Assembly: GCF_023100945.1 (NCBI RefSeq)
Contig: NZ_CP064689.1
Coordinates: 7,670,001 to 7,734,000, forward strand
Length of the DNA: 64,000 nt
Direction of reading: 5' to 3'
Origin: Bradyrhizobium sp. 200
Lineage (GTDB): Bacteria > Pseudomonadota > Alphaproteobacteria > Rhizobiales > Xanthobacteraceae
The notes beneath the pieces were generated by a model. That model searched no databases. It was given only the letters and a program-made list of their open reading frames with translations, and was not told the DNA's origin. Shown here piece by piece: positions 1 to 8,764 of this stretch. Within the stretch, counting starts at the first letter, position 1. The number at the start of each line of letters is the position of its first letter. The position numbers and the translations under genes are program-made.

Positions 1-1
1 C

Positions 2-484
2 GCCAACAAAGCCGACTATCCGATACACGCGGACGTCCTCAACTCGCAGGCGCTGGCGCGTAGCGTGGCGAAGTTCGGCACGCATCTGCTTGCTCACGTC
101 TATCCGGAAGGTGCGCCGATTCATTCGACCTATCCTGGCGGCGCCTCGCAGATCGCCGCGGCTTCCGTGACGATCCTGAAAGCGTTCTATGACGAGAATG
201 CCGTGGTGCCCAATCCGGTGCAGCCGGACCCGAAGGATCCGACCAAGCTCATCGCCTATAACGGTCCGCCTCTGACGGTCGGCGGCGAGCTCAACAAGCT
301 CGCCTGGAATTACGGGATTGGTCGCGACTGGGCAGGCATTCACTTCCGCTCCGACTTCTCCTCGTCATTGGCGCTCGGCGAAGAACTCGCCATCAGCATT
401 TTGCGGGACGAGCGGCTCACCTTCCGCGAGCCGTTCGAGGGATTCACCTTCACGCGCTTCGATGGCACCAAGGCCACCGTCTAG
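2..484 (+). CDS. Vanadium-dependent haloperoxidase-like protein, C-terminal part (partial)
   Basis: The frame is open to the left edge, so only the C-terminal 160 residues are present. The order of a conserved YP-G-A motif, a helix resembling VTILKAFYDE, and a later GRDWAGIHFRSD block matches the PAP2/vanadium haloperoxidase fold, which oxidises halides with H2O2 or acts as an acid phosphatase. The second anion-binding block (R and H in GIHFRSD) is kept. In the first block the family SGH motif is replaced by GGA (STYPGGASQ), so the usual acid-base histidine is missing. This suggests a diverged or inactive family member. A strong terminator follows 70 bases downstream. Confidence 0.75.
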   Translation, partial: ANKADYPIHADVLNSQALARSVAKFGTHLLAHVYPEGAPIHSTYPGGASQIAAASVTILKAFYDENAVVPNPVQPDPKDPTKLIAYNGPPLTVGGELNKLAWNYGIGRDWAGIHFRSDFSSSLALGEELAISILRDERLTFREPFEGFTFTRFDGTKATV

Positions 485-554
485 ACCGAAACGTCAGCAA
501 AACGGAGTGCGCTAGCAGACGCTCATTTGCCCGCGCTCTGGACAGCCGCGATGG

Positions 555-589
555 AAAACCGGTATGCACAGTGGTTCATACCGGTTTTT
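555..589 (+). terminator. Rho-independent terminator
   Basis: A perfect 12-bp stem (AAAACCGGTATG at 555-566 pairing with CATACCGGTTTT at 577-588) encloses a 10-base loop and runs into a T tract. It lies just after the haloperoxidase-like gene and would end its transcript. The A-rich left arm means it could also work in the other direction. Confidence 0.85.
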
Positions 590-638
590 CGTATTGCCAG
601 TCGATCCGGCTGCTTCGCTCTCCCAAGCAACAAGACCC

Positions 639-1202
639 ATGATACCTCTCGCCGAAGCCGATCGATCAGTGTTTCGAAGCGTTCGTTTCGTCCTGACCGA
701 CATGGATGAAACGCTCACCTATCAGGGCCACCTTGCCGCGGAGACCTATGGGGCGCTTCAGCGGCTGCAACAGGCGGGAGTGAAGGTCATTCCGGTAACG
801 GCCGCGCCGGCCGGCTGGTGCGATCAGATGGCTCGGATGTGGCCCGTGGATGGCGTCATCGGCGAGAATGGTGGATTGTTCTTTCGACGGGATCAGGACG
901 GTCACGGAATTGAGCGGACCTTTTGGCATCCAGACCCGCAACGGCAAGCGATCGCCGGTCGCCTGGCGGAGATCGGCGCGCAGGTTCGTGCGGCTGTTCC
1001 CGGCGCCGCTTTCGCGGATGACCAGTTGTTTCGGTTGACCAGCCTGGCGTTTGTCCAGCCGGAAGAGCTCGATACACGCGATGCAATTCTCTCCTCGCTG
1101 CAAAACGCCGTCCATTTCCAGACACTGTCGGAAACGTTGACCGGCTTTAGCTTTGCGTTGGGCTGTCATCCAGCGAGATCAATACTGCGTTGCCAGGCTT
1201 AA
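639..1202 (+). pseudogene. HAD-superfamily phosphatase (Cof-like), C-terminally truncated
   Basis: The start is taken at ATG 639, because the in-frame ATG at 564 lies inside the terminator. Motif I is clear (LTDMDETLT, nucleophile Asp and acid-base Asp), followed by the sugar-phosphate-phosphatase pattern PVTAAPAGW and IGENGG. A typical family member is about 250-270 residues and ends with a GDSxND motif that carries Mg-binding aspartates. Here the similarity stops near residue 175 and the frame ends after a short unrelated tail, with no GDSxND. The protein therefore lacks part of its active site. The break abuts the SDR gene, which suggests a deletion joined the two. Confidence 0.6.
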
Positions 1203-1213
1203 GCCCGCCGGGC

Positions 1214-1978
1214 ATGTGCTCTCCCTCGCGAAATCCGTCCTCCAAGCCCACGGTCGCCTTTATCAGCGGAGGCACTACCGGTATCGGTGCGGAGACCGCC
1301 AAACTCTTTCAATCCGAAGGCGCAACGGTAGTCGTGACCGGCTCCAGCGAGCGTTCGGTGGAATCCGCCAAGGCGGCACTGCCCGGGATCGAAGTGTTGG
1401 TCGCGGACGCCGGGAACGTGGCCGCCACCAAAGTTCTGGTCGACCAGGTCAAAGCCAGACATGGCCGCATCGAAGTTCTTTTCGTCAACGCCGGCATCGC
1501 CAAATTCGCCCCGATCGCGCAGGTCGATGAGGCCTTTTACGACAGCCAATTCAATATCAACGTCAAGGGGGCATTCTTCCTCGTCAAGCACGCCATCCCG
1601 GCCATTCCTGACGGTGGCGCGATCATCCTGACGGCTTCGGTGGCAGGCGCGAGCGGTGGGCTGGGAGGGAGCACAGTCTATGGTTCGACCAAGGCGGCGC
1701 TTCGATCGTTCGGCCGCACGATCGCCAAGGAGCTGACGCCGCGCGGCATCCGGGTCAACACTATCAGCCCCGGTCCGATCATCACGCCAATCCTCGATAA
1801 GGGCGGTATTACACCGGCTCAGAAGGACAGCTTAATCGAGGGGACCAAGACCCGCATCCCGCTCGGCCGCACCGGCACCGTCGCCGAGGTCGCCGCAGCA
1901 GCCCTCTACCTTGCCGCTGACGCCACCTACACCACTGGCGCCGAACTGTTCGTCGACGGCGGCTTGATTGATTTATAG
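1214..1978 (+). CDS. SDR-family oxidoreductase
   Basis: A classical short-chain dehydrogenase/reductase of about 254 residues acting on an unknown alcohol or carbonyl with NAD(P). The cofactor motif SGGTTGIG lies near residue 20, NAG near residue 95, the catalytic Ser in ILTASVAG and the YGSTK (YxxxK) motif near 155-160, and PGPI follows near 185. The start is uncertain: ATG 1214 is used, and a TTG at 1190 overlaps the end of the broken HAD gene. The N-terminus (MCSPSRNPSSKP) is atypical, and the original promoter region may have been lost in the deletion that truncated the HAD gene. No partner gene is evident. Confidence 0.85.
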   Translation: MCSPSRNPSSKPTVAFISGGTTGIGAETAKLFQSEGATVVVTGSSERSVESAKAALPGIEVLVADAGNVAATKVLVDQVKARHGRIEVLFVNAGIAKFAPIAQVDEAFYDSQFNINVKGAFFLVKHAIPAIPDGGAIILTASVAGASGGLGGSTVYGSTKAALRSFGRTIAKELTPRGIRVNTISPGPIITPILDKGGITPAQKDSLIEGTKTRIPLGRTGTVAEVAAAALYLAADATYTTGAELFVDGGLIDL

Positions 1979-2216
1979 GTCTTTGCCGCCGTACGGCGCG
2001 TTCCTGGAGGCCATGCGCACGGAGCCACATTCGCACAAAGCGACGTAGAAGATGCCCGGGCCGGGCGTAACGGCGAGCACTAATGCCGCAGCGAAGTACA
2101 GAGCGAGTTGGGTCAGGTCAGGCATGGCTCACCACATATACCATCATGGGTCCTGCGCCAAGACGAGACCGCGTCCGACCAAGGAAGCGCGCGGTTCGAG
2201 TACCTAGAACTATTCC

Positions 2217-3155
2217 TTATCCAACCCTCATTTGTGCAGCCGGAGTCCGGTCAACCTCGGAAGCAACGTCGGTTATTATCTCGCGCAACCACACCAGTGC
2301 GGGATCCATGTGAAACGATGCCGGCCATTGAAGGGCCTCCCGAAAAGCAGGGATGCGGATCGGCGCGCGTAGCAGCTTCAACGGAAAATTTCGCGCAAAG
2401 ATCGCGGCTAACCGATGATGCATCGTTGCGATACGGTCTGTCCCGATCACCATGGCCGCCATCGCGGTAAAGTTCGGGGCAATGACCTCGATACGACGTC
2501 GATAACCTAGCTGGACAAGCGCCCGTTCATCAAAGGATGCCCCGCCCATAAGCCCGAGTTGAGCCGTTATATGTCCAGCTTGAAGATAACGCCGGAGCGA
2601 GATCGAACGACCGATCCGGCGATTTCCTCGCCAGCCGACGCAGCAGAATTCGTCCGCAAACAAATGTTGGCTGGGGTGGCCGTCAACGAGATTTGATGCA
2701 GGAACTACGACAAAATCGACCTCTCCTCGCTGAAGCTGCTCATCGACCCGGTCACTAAAAGGAAGAATTTCGAGGCAAACGCCCGGCGCATCCCGATAGA
2801 CGCGCTTCATCACGGCATGCATCAATACGATGCTCGCATAATCGGAAACGACCAGCCGAAAACGCCGTTCTGAGTTCGCTGGGTCGAATTTCGGGGGCGA
2901 GATCAAGTTGGCCCGGATACGCAGCAGTATGTCTCGCGTTGGCTTTTCCAGCGATTGTGCCAATGGCGTTGGCATGAGCTTTCGCTGTGAAATCGTGAAA
3001 ATCTCGTCATTGAAATACTGACGCAATCTTCCGATAGCGGCGCTCATCGCTGGCTGACTGAGATGAAGGCGCCGACTGGCTCCCATGACACTGCGCTCTT
3101 CAAGGATCGCATCGAGAGCGACCAGGAGATTGAGATCCAGACCTTCGAACCGCAT
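2217..3155 (-). CDS. LysR-family transcriptional regulator (NodD/NahR-like)
   Basis: 312 residues, the normal length for the family. The N-terminal winged helix (about residues 7-66, with LDLNLLVALDAILEERSV and LHLSQPAMSAAIGRLR) and the effector-binding domain are complete. The sequence resembles the NodD/NahR/LinR branch, whose members sense aromatic compounds. It is divergent from the hydroxyquinol-type operon starting at 3289, the usual layout for a LysR activator of that operon, and a large inverted repeat lies between the two genes. The inducer cannot be told from sequence. Confidence 0.9.
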   Translation of the reverse strand: MRFEGLDLNLLVALDAILEERSVMGASRRLHLSQPAMSAAIGRLRQYFNDEIFTISQRKLMPTPLAQSLEKPTRDILLRIRANLISPPKFDPANSERRFRLVVSDYASIVLMHAVMKRVYRDAPGVCLEILPFSDRVDEQLQRGEVDFVVVPASNLVDGHPSQHLFADEFCCVGWRGNRRIGRSISLRRYLQAGHITAQLGLMGGASFDERALVQLGYRRRIEVIAPNFTAMAAMVIGTDRIATMHHRLAAIFARNFPLKLLRAPIRIPAFREALQWPASFHMDPALVWLREIITDVASEVDRTPAAQMRVG

Positions 3156-3197
3156 TGGATGACATCCATGTTGTAAATATCACGGATCATTATAATC

Positions 3198-3219
3198 GAT
3201 TTTTCAAATTTCAAAAATC
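3198..3219. promoter_or_regulatory. Inverted repeat between divergent LysR gene and catabolic operon
   Basis: GATTTTT (3198-3204) and AAAAATC (3213-3219) are perfect inverted arms around an AAATTT-centred spacer. The site is AT-rich in a GC-rich region and sits 43 bp from the LysR start and 70 bp from the flavin monooxygenase start. It is a good candidate LysR binding site. Two copies of ATCGAT flank it. Confidence 0.5.
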
Positions 3220-3288
3220 CAGTTAATCGATAGTGCGCCCCTCAAGGAGCCGCCAATCAAAAGACAGTCACGCCCGGGAGAGAACACC

Positions 3289-4332
3289 TTGATCAAGCCA
3301 TGGATTTTTGAGTTCATGCACGCCCCGCATCCGGCCGATGGGGGGAGCCTGCTGCCCAGCACCGTGACCACCGTGTTCAACGAAAGTTACGCATTCTGGC
3401 TGGAAGCCGAGCGGCTGGGCTTCGAAGGAATATTCTTCAGCGAGCACCACTTCGGTCATTCATTGAGCCCCTCGCCCAATCTCGTGATCGCGGCGGTCTC
3501 TCGCCACACCAGCCGGCTGCGCCTGGGAACGATGGGAAACGTCGTGCCGCTCTATGAACCGTGGCGCATCATCGAAGAACTGACGATGCTGGATCACCTG
3601 ACAAACGGACGCCTCGAGATCGGCTTTGCAGCCGGCGTGCCGCAGGAACTGCAGCGGATAGGCCTGGGAATGGAGGAGGCCCGTGAGCGGTTCAACGAGG
3701 CTCTGGAAATACTTGATGCTGCCCTGATCAACCCCATCGTCAACCACAGTGGAAAGTACTGGAAGCTCAAGAGCCTCAGCCTGATGCCGGGCGTTTTCCT
3801 GCAGCACGCGCCGCCGAAATGGACAACCGTCGTAAGCACCGGGTCCGCGCAGAAATCAGCCCAAAGACGGTCCAAGATTTGCACCGGCTTCGAATCCGTC
3901 TCTCGCATATCGGAAATCTTCGACGTCTATCGAAGTGAATGTGCCCGGTTGGGACTGCCGGCAGGCCCTGATCAGCTCGCAGTCCGGCGCAATATCTCCA
4001 TTTCACGTGATGCCGCCGAGGCACGAGAAGAAGCCAATGCGGCGAAGGAAGCGACTCTGAAGGTCGTGGCTGGCGATCCCCGCGTCGTCAAGAATGCGGC
4101 GTCAACGCTCGATGCGCCAAAGGCTGGAGCCGGATTTTCCTTGCATGACGACGACTATATCGCCGGCACGCCGGCGCAAGTCGCCGAGCAAGTGATCGAT
4201 CAATGCCGCAAATGCGGTGCAGGTCATTTACTCGCGATGCTGGGCAGGAGCATTTCGCCGCGTCGCCGCGAATCGCTCGCCCTGTTTGGCGAGGAGGTCA
4301 TTCCCCTAATGCGCCGCGCGCAGATCGGTTGA
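3289..4332 (+). CDS. LLM-class flavin-dependent monooxygenase
   Basis: 347 residues with the luciferase-like TIM-barrel pattern: the SEHHFG motif near residue 50, MLDHLTNGRLEIGFAAG near 105-120, and the block PPKWTTVVST near 180. Such enzymes use reduced flavin and O2 to hydroxylate or cleave organic substrates. The start is TTG 3289 with a GGGAGAG ribosome-binding site just upstream. An FMN reductase gene follows within about 120 bases, so the two probably form a two-component system. It opens the operon facing the LysR gene. Substrate unknown. Confidence 0.88.
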   Translation: MIKPWIFEFMHAPHPADGGSLLPSTVTTVFNESYAFWLEAERLGFEGIFFSEHHFGHSLSPSPNLVIAAVSRHTSRLRLGTMGNVVPLYEPWRIIEELTMLDHLTNGRLEIGFAAGVPQELQRIGLGMEEARERFNEALEILDAALINPIVNHSGKYWKLKSLSLMPGVFLQHAPPKWTTVVSTGSAQKSAQRRSKICTGFESVSRISEIFDVYRSECARLGLPAGPDQLAVRRNISISRDAAEAREEANAAKEATLKVVAGDPRVVKNAASTLDAPKAGAGFSLHDDDYIAGTPAQVAEQVIDQCRKCGAGHLLAMLGRSISPRRRESLALFGEEVIPLMRRAQIG

Positions 4333-4452
4333 TCGGCCCGACCGGTCGAGCAGGCATCAAACGGCTGCACGCGCAGCAACTGCCGCATCTCCGACTGGCG
4401 TAAGCAAGTTGCGAACAAGCGGTCGCCACGGGACAACTGGCTGGAGCGAACG

Positions 4453-5067
4453 ATGATCCAGGATAGACCTCTCATTCTCGGAATTGGCGGCACCCCGCGG
4501 CATGGGTCGTCATCCGAACGCGCGCTCGCGGTCAGCCTCAAGGCGGCCGAAAATAAGGGCGCCAGGACAATTCTTCTGTCCGGCGCAGAACTGCTTCTGC
4601 CGATGTATATGCCCGGGCAGCAGCAATCGGACCGGGCTTCACGCCTCCTCACCGCACTTCGTGAATGCCACGGCATTATTATCTCTTCCCCTGCTTACCA
4701 CGGATCAATATCCGGCTTGATCAAGAACGCCCTCGATTACGCAGAAGAACTCAGGGCGGACGCGCGCGCTTACCTGGACGGAATTCCAGTCGGCTGCATC
4801 GCATGTGCCGGCGGGTGGCAGGCAGTTGGCCAGACATTAGGCGCACTGAGGACGATTGCTCACTCGCTCAGGGGCTGGCCTACACCCCTTGGTGCGATGT
4901 TGAACACGTCCACAGCCCTGTTCGACGCTGAAGGCAATTGTATCGATATGGCAATCCAACGCCAGCTCGAGACGGTGGGGCACCAAGTGATCGACTTCGT
5001 GCGCACGCAACGTCTCGGCACACAGAGAGCACAATCCATCGCGATAGACGCAAGGGTCGAACCATAG
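4453..5067 (+). CDS. NAD(P)H-dependent FMN reductase
   Basis: 204 residues of the flavodoxin-like NADPH-dependent FMN reductase family. It shows the phosphate-loop signature GIGGTPRHGSSSERAL near residues 10-25 and the SSPAYHGSISGLIKNALDY block near residues 75-95 that contacts the flavin ring. It would supply reduced FMN to the LLM monooxygenase encoded just upstream. A GGAG ribosome-binding site precedes ATG 4453. Length is normal for the family. Confidence 0.9.
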   Translation: MIQDRPLILGIGGTPRHGSSSERALAVSLKAAENKGARTILLSGAELLLPMYMPGQQQSDRASRLLTALRECHGIIISSPAYHGSISGLIKNALDYAEELRADARAYLDGIPVGCIACAGGWQAVGQTLGALRTIAHSLRGWPTPLGAMLNTSTALFDAEGNCIDMAIQRQLETVGHQVIDFVRTQRLGTQRAQSIAIDARVEP

Positions 5068-5110
5068 TCCCGGCGCACCAGGCAAGCACGGATTCAGCGA
5101 GGAGTTTGAC

Positions 5111-5890
5111 GTGACATTCGAAACGATAAGGTTCGAAATAGATGGCGTCGACACGGTGATAAAAGTCATCGGAAAAGGCCCGGCTGTCCTGGCGCTTCAC
5201 GGCGCAGCAACAATCGAGGGGCATGAATGGGCACGGGGTTTGGCCGACAGGTTTCGGATCTATCTGCCGTTTCATCCCGGCTTCGGCGAAAGCGGGCCTG
5301 CGCCGCATATCTGCGGGATGCAGGATTTGATCGTTCATAACCTGCGGCTCATCGCATCACTGGGTCTGGATCGGCCGCACCTCATGGGGCATTCCATGGG
5401 CGGGTGGATGGCGGCGGAAATTGCCGCGATCGCCGGCGAACGTTTTGCCCGTCTGGTGCTCAATGCGCCTGCCGGGCTCAACCACCCTGATCATCGCGGC
5501 GCCGACATGACTAAAATCGCCCCGCAGGATTTGCCACAATACCTGGCTCATCGAACGGAAGTCGCGGCCCAATACTTTCCTGGAGGCGCGCTAGCTCCTC
5601 CGGCAGAACAGTTCATTGCGGCAAGGGAGCGGGAAAGCAAAGCGATGAGCAATATTCGGAAGTCCCACGACGTGGGACATCCGAATCTCCGCCGATGGCT
5701 AAGCCGGATTCCCAACGAAACTCTTATTCTATGGGGCGACAGGGACAGAGTAGCACTTGCCAGCCAGGCAGAGCTCTGGGCGAGAGAGATTCCGAAAGCA
5801 CGCATCCATATTGTGTCCGGTGTCGGGCACTTCGCCATGCAGGAAGACCCGACCTGTATCACGGCGATTGGCGATTTCCTCGCGGGTTGA
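5111..5890 (+). CDS. Alpha/beta-fold hydrolase
   Basis: 259 residues. The nucleophile elbow GHSMGG gives Ser95, the acid is in WGDRD (Asp210 or Asp212) and the histidine is His240 in GVGHFAMQED, so the triad is complete. The oxyanion region LHGAA is near residue 30. Members cleave esters, lactones or C-C bonds of ring-fission products. The start is GTG 5111 with GAGGAG upstream. The position between the flavin reductase and a Bug receptor gene suggests it acts on the same imported substrate; the reaction is unknown. Confidence 0.87.
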   Translation: MTFETIRFEIDGVDTVIKVIGKGPAVLALHGAATIEGHEWARGLADRFRIYLPFHPGFGESGPAPHICGMQDLIVHNLRLIASLGLDRPHLMGHSMGGWMAAEIAAIAGERFARLVLNAPAGLNHPDHRGADMTKIAPQDLPQYLAHRTEVAAQYFPGGALAPPAEQFIAARERESKAMSNIRKSHDVGHPNLRRWLSRIPNETLILWGDRDRVALASQAELWAREIPKARIHIVSGVGHFAMQEDPTCITAIGDFLAG

Positions 5891-5989
5891 GCGCAAGCTG
5901 CTCGAGCCGCACTCTTGGGGAACGCCATCCCAGGGACGGACGAGGATCCACCGCATTCCTTCCAATAATTACAACCCAGGGAGACAAAC

Positions 5990-6952
5990 ATGAGGGCCAT
6001 TGTAATCGCGCTCGCTTTCGTCGTGAGCTTGATATCCACATCGCTGGCACAAACGTGGCCTACCCATTCCATTCGACTCGTCGTCAACTTCCCTCCAGGA
6101 GGGGCCGCCGACCTGCTTGCGCGCTTGATAGGTCAGTCCCTCAGTGAAACCTTTGGCCAGCCGGTGGTCGTCGAAAACAAGGGCGGCGCCAACGGGAATC
6201 TCGGCGGAGAAATGGTGGCCCGATCCGCGCCCGATGGCTACACCTTGCTCATGTCGTCAGGCGGTATGGTCGCGATCAATCCGCATCTCTATGCCAGCAT
6301 GTCTTTCGACCCGGCGAAGGATCTCGTTCCCGTCGCTTCCGTCGCGCGTGTCCCGTTCTATCTCGTCGTTCGGACAGAAAATCCGGCGTCGGATTTCAAG
6401 GCGTTTGTCGCCGATCTCAAGGCCAACCCGGGAAAACGCAATTTCGGATCGCCCGGAATCGGCAGCTCTCCGCATCTTGCGGCGGAAATGCTCAAGAAGA
6501 TGACCGGCACGGAGGCCGTACATGTGCCTTATCGTGGCGCAGCACCAGCGCTCAACGATCTGCTTGCAGGGCAGATCGACTTCCTGTTCGACCCCGGTAT
6601 CGCCATCGAGCACGTGAAAGCCGGCAAGCTGCGGGCCCTCGCAATTGGAAGCCTGCAGCGCTCGCCGCAACTTCCCGGGGTGCCGACGTTGGAGGAGCTC
6701 GGCCTCACCGGCTTTGACGCGGACGCCATTTTTGGCGTTTACGCACCTGCCGGAACCCCACGTGACATCATCACGCGTTTGAATACGGAGATTGGTCGGG
6801 CGCTTGCAACTGCCGCATTGAGAGAACGCATAGCGGCAGTCGGCAATGTCCCTGCGACGATGTCCCCCGACGAGTTCGGGGAAAGAGCCCGCGAGGATTC
6901 CAAACGGTTCGGCGCAATCATCCGGGAACGGGGAATCAAGGCCGACAACTAG
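5990..6952 (+). CDS. Tripartite tricarboxylate transporter substrate-binding protein (Bug/TctC)
   Basis: 320 residues. A Sec signal peptide ends near residue 20 (SLAQT). It is followed by the Bug-family core: RLVVNFPPGGAADLLAR near residue 30, the VVENKGGANGNLGGE block and VHVPYRGAAPALNDLLAG. Such periplasmic proteins bind carboxylates, including aromatic acids, and pass them to a TctA/TctB membrane pair. No tctA or tctB gene occurs in this window. The gene sits inside the hydroxyquinol-type operon with a GGGAGA ribosome-binding site, so it probably captures that pathway's starting compound or acts as a sensor. Confidence 0.92.
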   Translation: MRAIVIALAFVVSLISTSLAQTWPTHSIRLVVNFPPGGAADLLARLIGQSLSETFGQPVVVENKGGANGNLGGEMVARSAPDGYTLLMSSGGMVAINPHLYASMSFDPAKDLVPVASVARVPFYLVVRTENPASDFKAFVADLKANPGKRNFGSPGIGSSPHLAAEMLKKMTGTEAVHVPYRGAAPALNDLLAGQIDFLFDPGIAIEHVKAGKLRALAIGSLQRSPQLPGVPTLEELGLTGFDADAIFGVYAPAGTPRDIITRLNTEIGRALATAALRERIAAVGNVPATMSPDEFGERAREDSKRFGAIIRERGIKADN

Positions 6953-7038
6953 TGCCCGACAATTCAAGCCTCGGACTTCAGTCACAAATCCGGAAGCGCC
7001 GCTGCAAGAAGCAGATTGCGCAGCCTAAAGAGAGTTAA

Positions 7039-8697
7039 ATGCCCACACCTCCAAGCGACTGCTCAGTGCTCATCGTCGGCGGCGGCCCGTGTGGCCTCAT
7101 GCTCGCCAACGAGCTCGGGCGGCGCGGCGTGACAGCCATTCTCGTTGATCAGAAGTCGACCACGGCTTTCAATCCGCAAGCCAACGCAACGCAAGCCCGC
7201 ACCATGGAGCATTTTCGGCGATTGGGGATCGCCGGTGAAATCCGCGCCCTGGGCCTGCCGCCCAACTTTCCGACCGACATCGCCTATTTCACCCGTTACG
7301 CAAAGCACGAACTCGCGCGCTTCAAGCTGCCATCAGCGCGCGAGGCGGTCGAGCGCGTGAAACAGCTCTCAGGATCGTGGAGCGCCGCCGAGCTGCCCCA
7401 TCGCGTGTCCCAGAAATTCGTCGAACAGGTGCTGAGGCGGCATGCCGAAGCTCTGCCTGGAATCTCGGTTCACTATGGCTGGCGGCTCACCCGTTTCAGC
7501 GAAACGGCCGAGGGCATCGAGGCCGATATCGAACGGGTGAGCGATGGCAAGGCGCATCGGATTCGTTCTGAATTTCTTGTCGGCGCCGATGGTCCGCGCA
7601 GCACGGTGCGACAGGCGCTCGGTTTCCAGTACACCGGTGAGGAAGGCGCCGTGCGCGACTTCTTCGGCGGGCGTATGTTTGCGATCTACCTGCGTGCGCG
7701 GGAATTCTATCAGGCTGTGCCGCATCCGCCCGCCTGGATGAACGTCACCTTCAATCATGAACGTCGGGCCTTCATGGCGGCGGTCGACGGCAAGGGCGAG
7801 TTTGCCTTCCATACCCAATTGCGTCCCCACGAGGTGGAAGGCGAGATCACGCGGGAACGCGCGCTCGCGATGTTTCAGGAAGCCGTTGGCGCGCCGATCC
7901 AGGCCGAAATCCTGTCGCAAGGCACCTGGATTGCCGGCTATGCGCTCGTGGCTGACCGGTTCCAGCGCGGCCGCGCTTTTGTCGCCGGCGATGCCGCGCA
8001 TCTGTTCACCCCTGCCGGCGGACTTGGCTACAACACCGCCATCGAGGACGCGGTGAATCTTGGCTGGAAACTCGCAGCCACAATCCGCGGGAGCGGCGGT
8101 CCTGATCTGCTCGCGAGCTACGAGGCCGAGCGGCAACCGAACGCCAGACGCAACACGGCTTACGCGCGGCAGTTTGCCGACTCGCTGGGAACGTTCGTGC
8201 CCGTCCCGGAGATTGAGGACGAGACATCCGACGGTGCGAAAGCACGCGGCCTGGCCGGCATCTATCTTGAAGCCCACGGCAAGGCCGAATTCAACATCCC
8301 TGGAATCACCTTCGGCGCGCGATACTACACTTCGCCCATCACGGTTTCGGACGGAACGGAACCGCCGCCGGATGCGGCCAACCTGTATGTTCCCTCCGCC
8401 TGTCCCGGCGGACGTGCACCTCATTTGTGGCTGTCCCCAGAGCAATCCCTCTACGACCGCTTCGGCTTTGAATGGACCCTGCTGCGGCTTTCCAACCGCG
8501 CCGACGGGCGACAGATTGCAGCGGCGGCTAGTGCCTTGGGGCTCGACATGAAAGTCGTCGATCTCCGATCGGATGAAGCGCGAGATCTTTACCGGGCCGA
8601 CCTCGTCTTGATCAGGCCGGATCAGATTGTCGCATGGCGCGGCAACAGCGATGAAGCTGCGACGGATATCCTCCGGCGCGTTCTCGGCCAGGAATGA
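7039..8697 (+). CDS. FAD-dependent aromatic hydroxylase (PheA/TfdB/MhpA class)
   Basis: 552 residues of the class A flavoprotein monooxygenases. GxGxxG is seen as VGGGPCGLMLANELGRRG near residues 12-27, the DG motif as LVGADGPRSTVRQALG near 185, and the GD motif as AGDAAHLFTPAGGLGYNTAIED near 315. A thioredoxin-like C-terminal domain ends in RADLVLIRPDQIVAWRG, typical of phenol and resorcinol hydroxylases. With the neighbouring dioxygenase it would make a hydroxyquinol- or catechol-type ring ready for cleavage. It is 86 bases downstream of the Bug receptor gene. Confidence 0.9.
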   Translation: MPTPPSDCSVLIVGGGPCGLMLANELGRRGVTAILVDQKSTTAFNPQANATQARTMEHFRRLGIAGEIRALGLPPNFPTDIAYFTRYAKHELARFKLPSAREAVERVKQLSGSWSAAELPHRVSQKFVEQVLRRHAEALPGISVHYGWRLTRFSETAEGIEADIERVSDGKAHRIRSEFLVGADGPRSTVRQALGFQYTGEEGAVRDFFGGRMFAIYLRAREFYQAVPHPPAWMNVTFNHERRAFMAAVDGKGEFAFHTQLRPHEVEGEITRERALAMFQEAVGAPIQAEILSQGTWIAGYALVADRFQRGRAFVAGDAAHLFTPAGGLGYNTAIEDAVNLGWKLAATIRGSGGPDLLASYEAERQPNARRNTAYARQFADSLGTFVPVPEIEDETSDGAKARGLAGIYLEAHGKAEFNIPGITFGARYYTSPITVSDGTEPPPDAANLYVPSACPGGRAPHLWLSPEQSLYDRFGFEWTLLRLSNRADGRQIAAAASALGLDMKVVDLRSDEARDLYRADLVLIRPDQIVAWRGNSDEAATDILRRVLGQE

Positions 8698-8764
8698 CTG
8701 ACACTTGAATTGCCAACAGCCGTCGTGAAACGAGCGGCGCACAGCGAAAAGGCGTGAGGAACCA

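Noticed and set aside
2083..2470. Two overlapping plus-strand frames after the SDR gene
   Set aside because: They overlap the end of the LysR gene on the other strand, have no ribosome-binding site and match no family.
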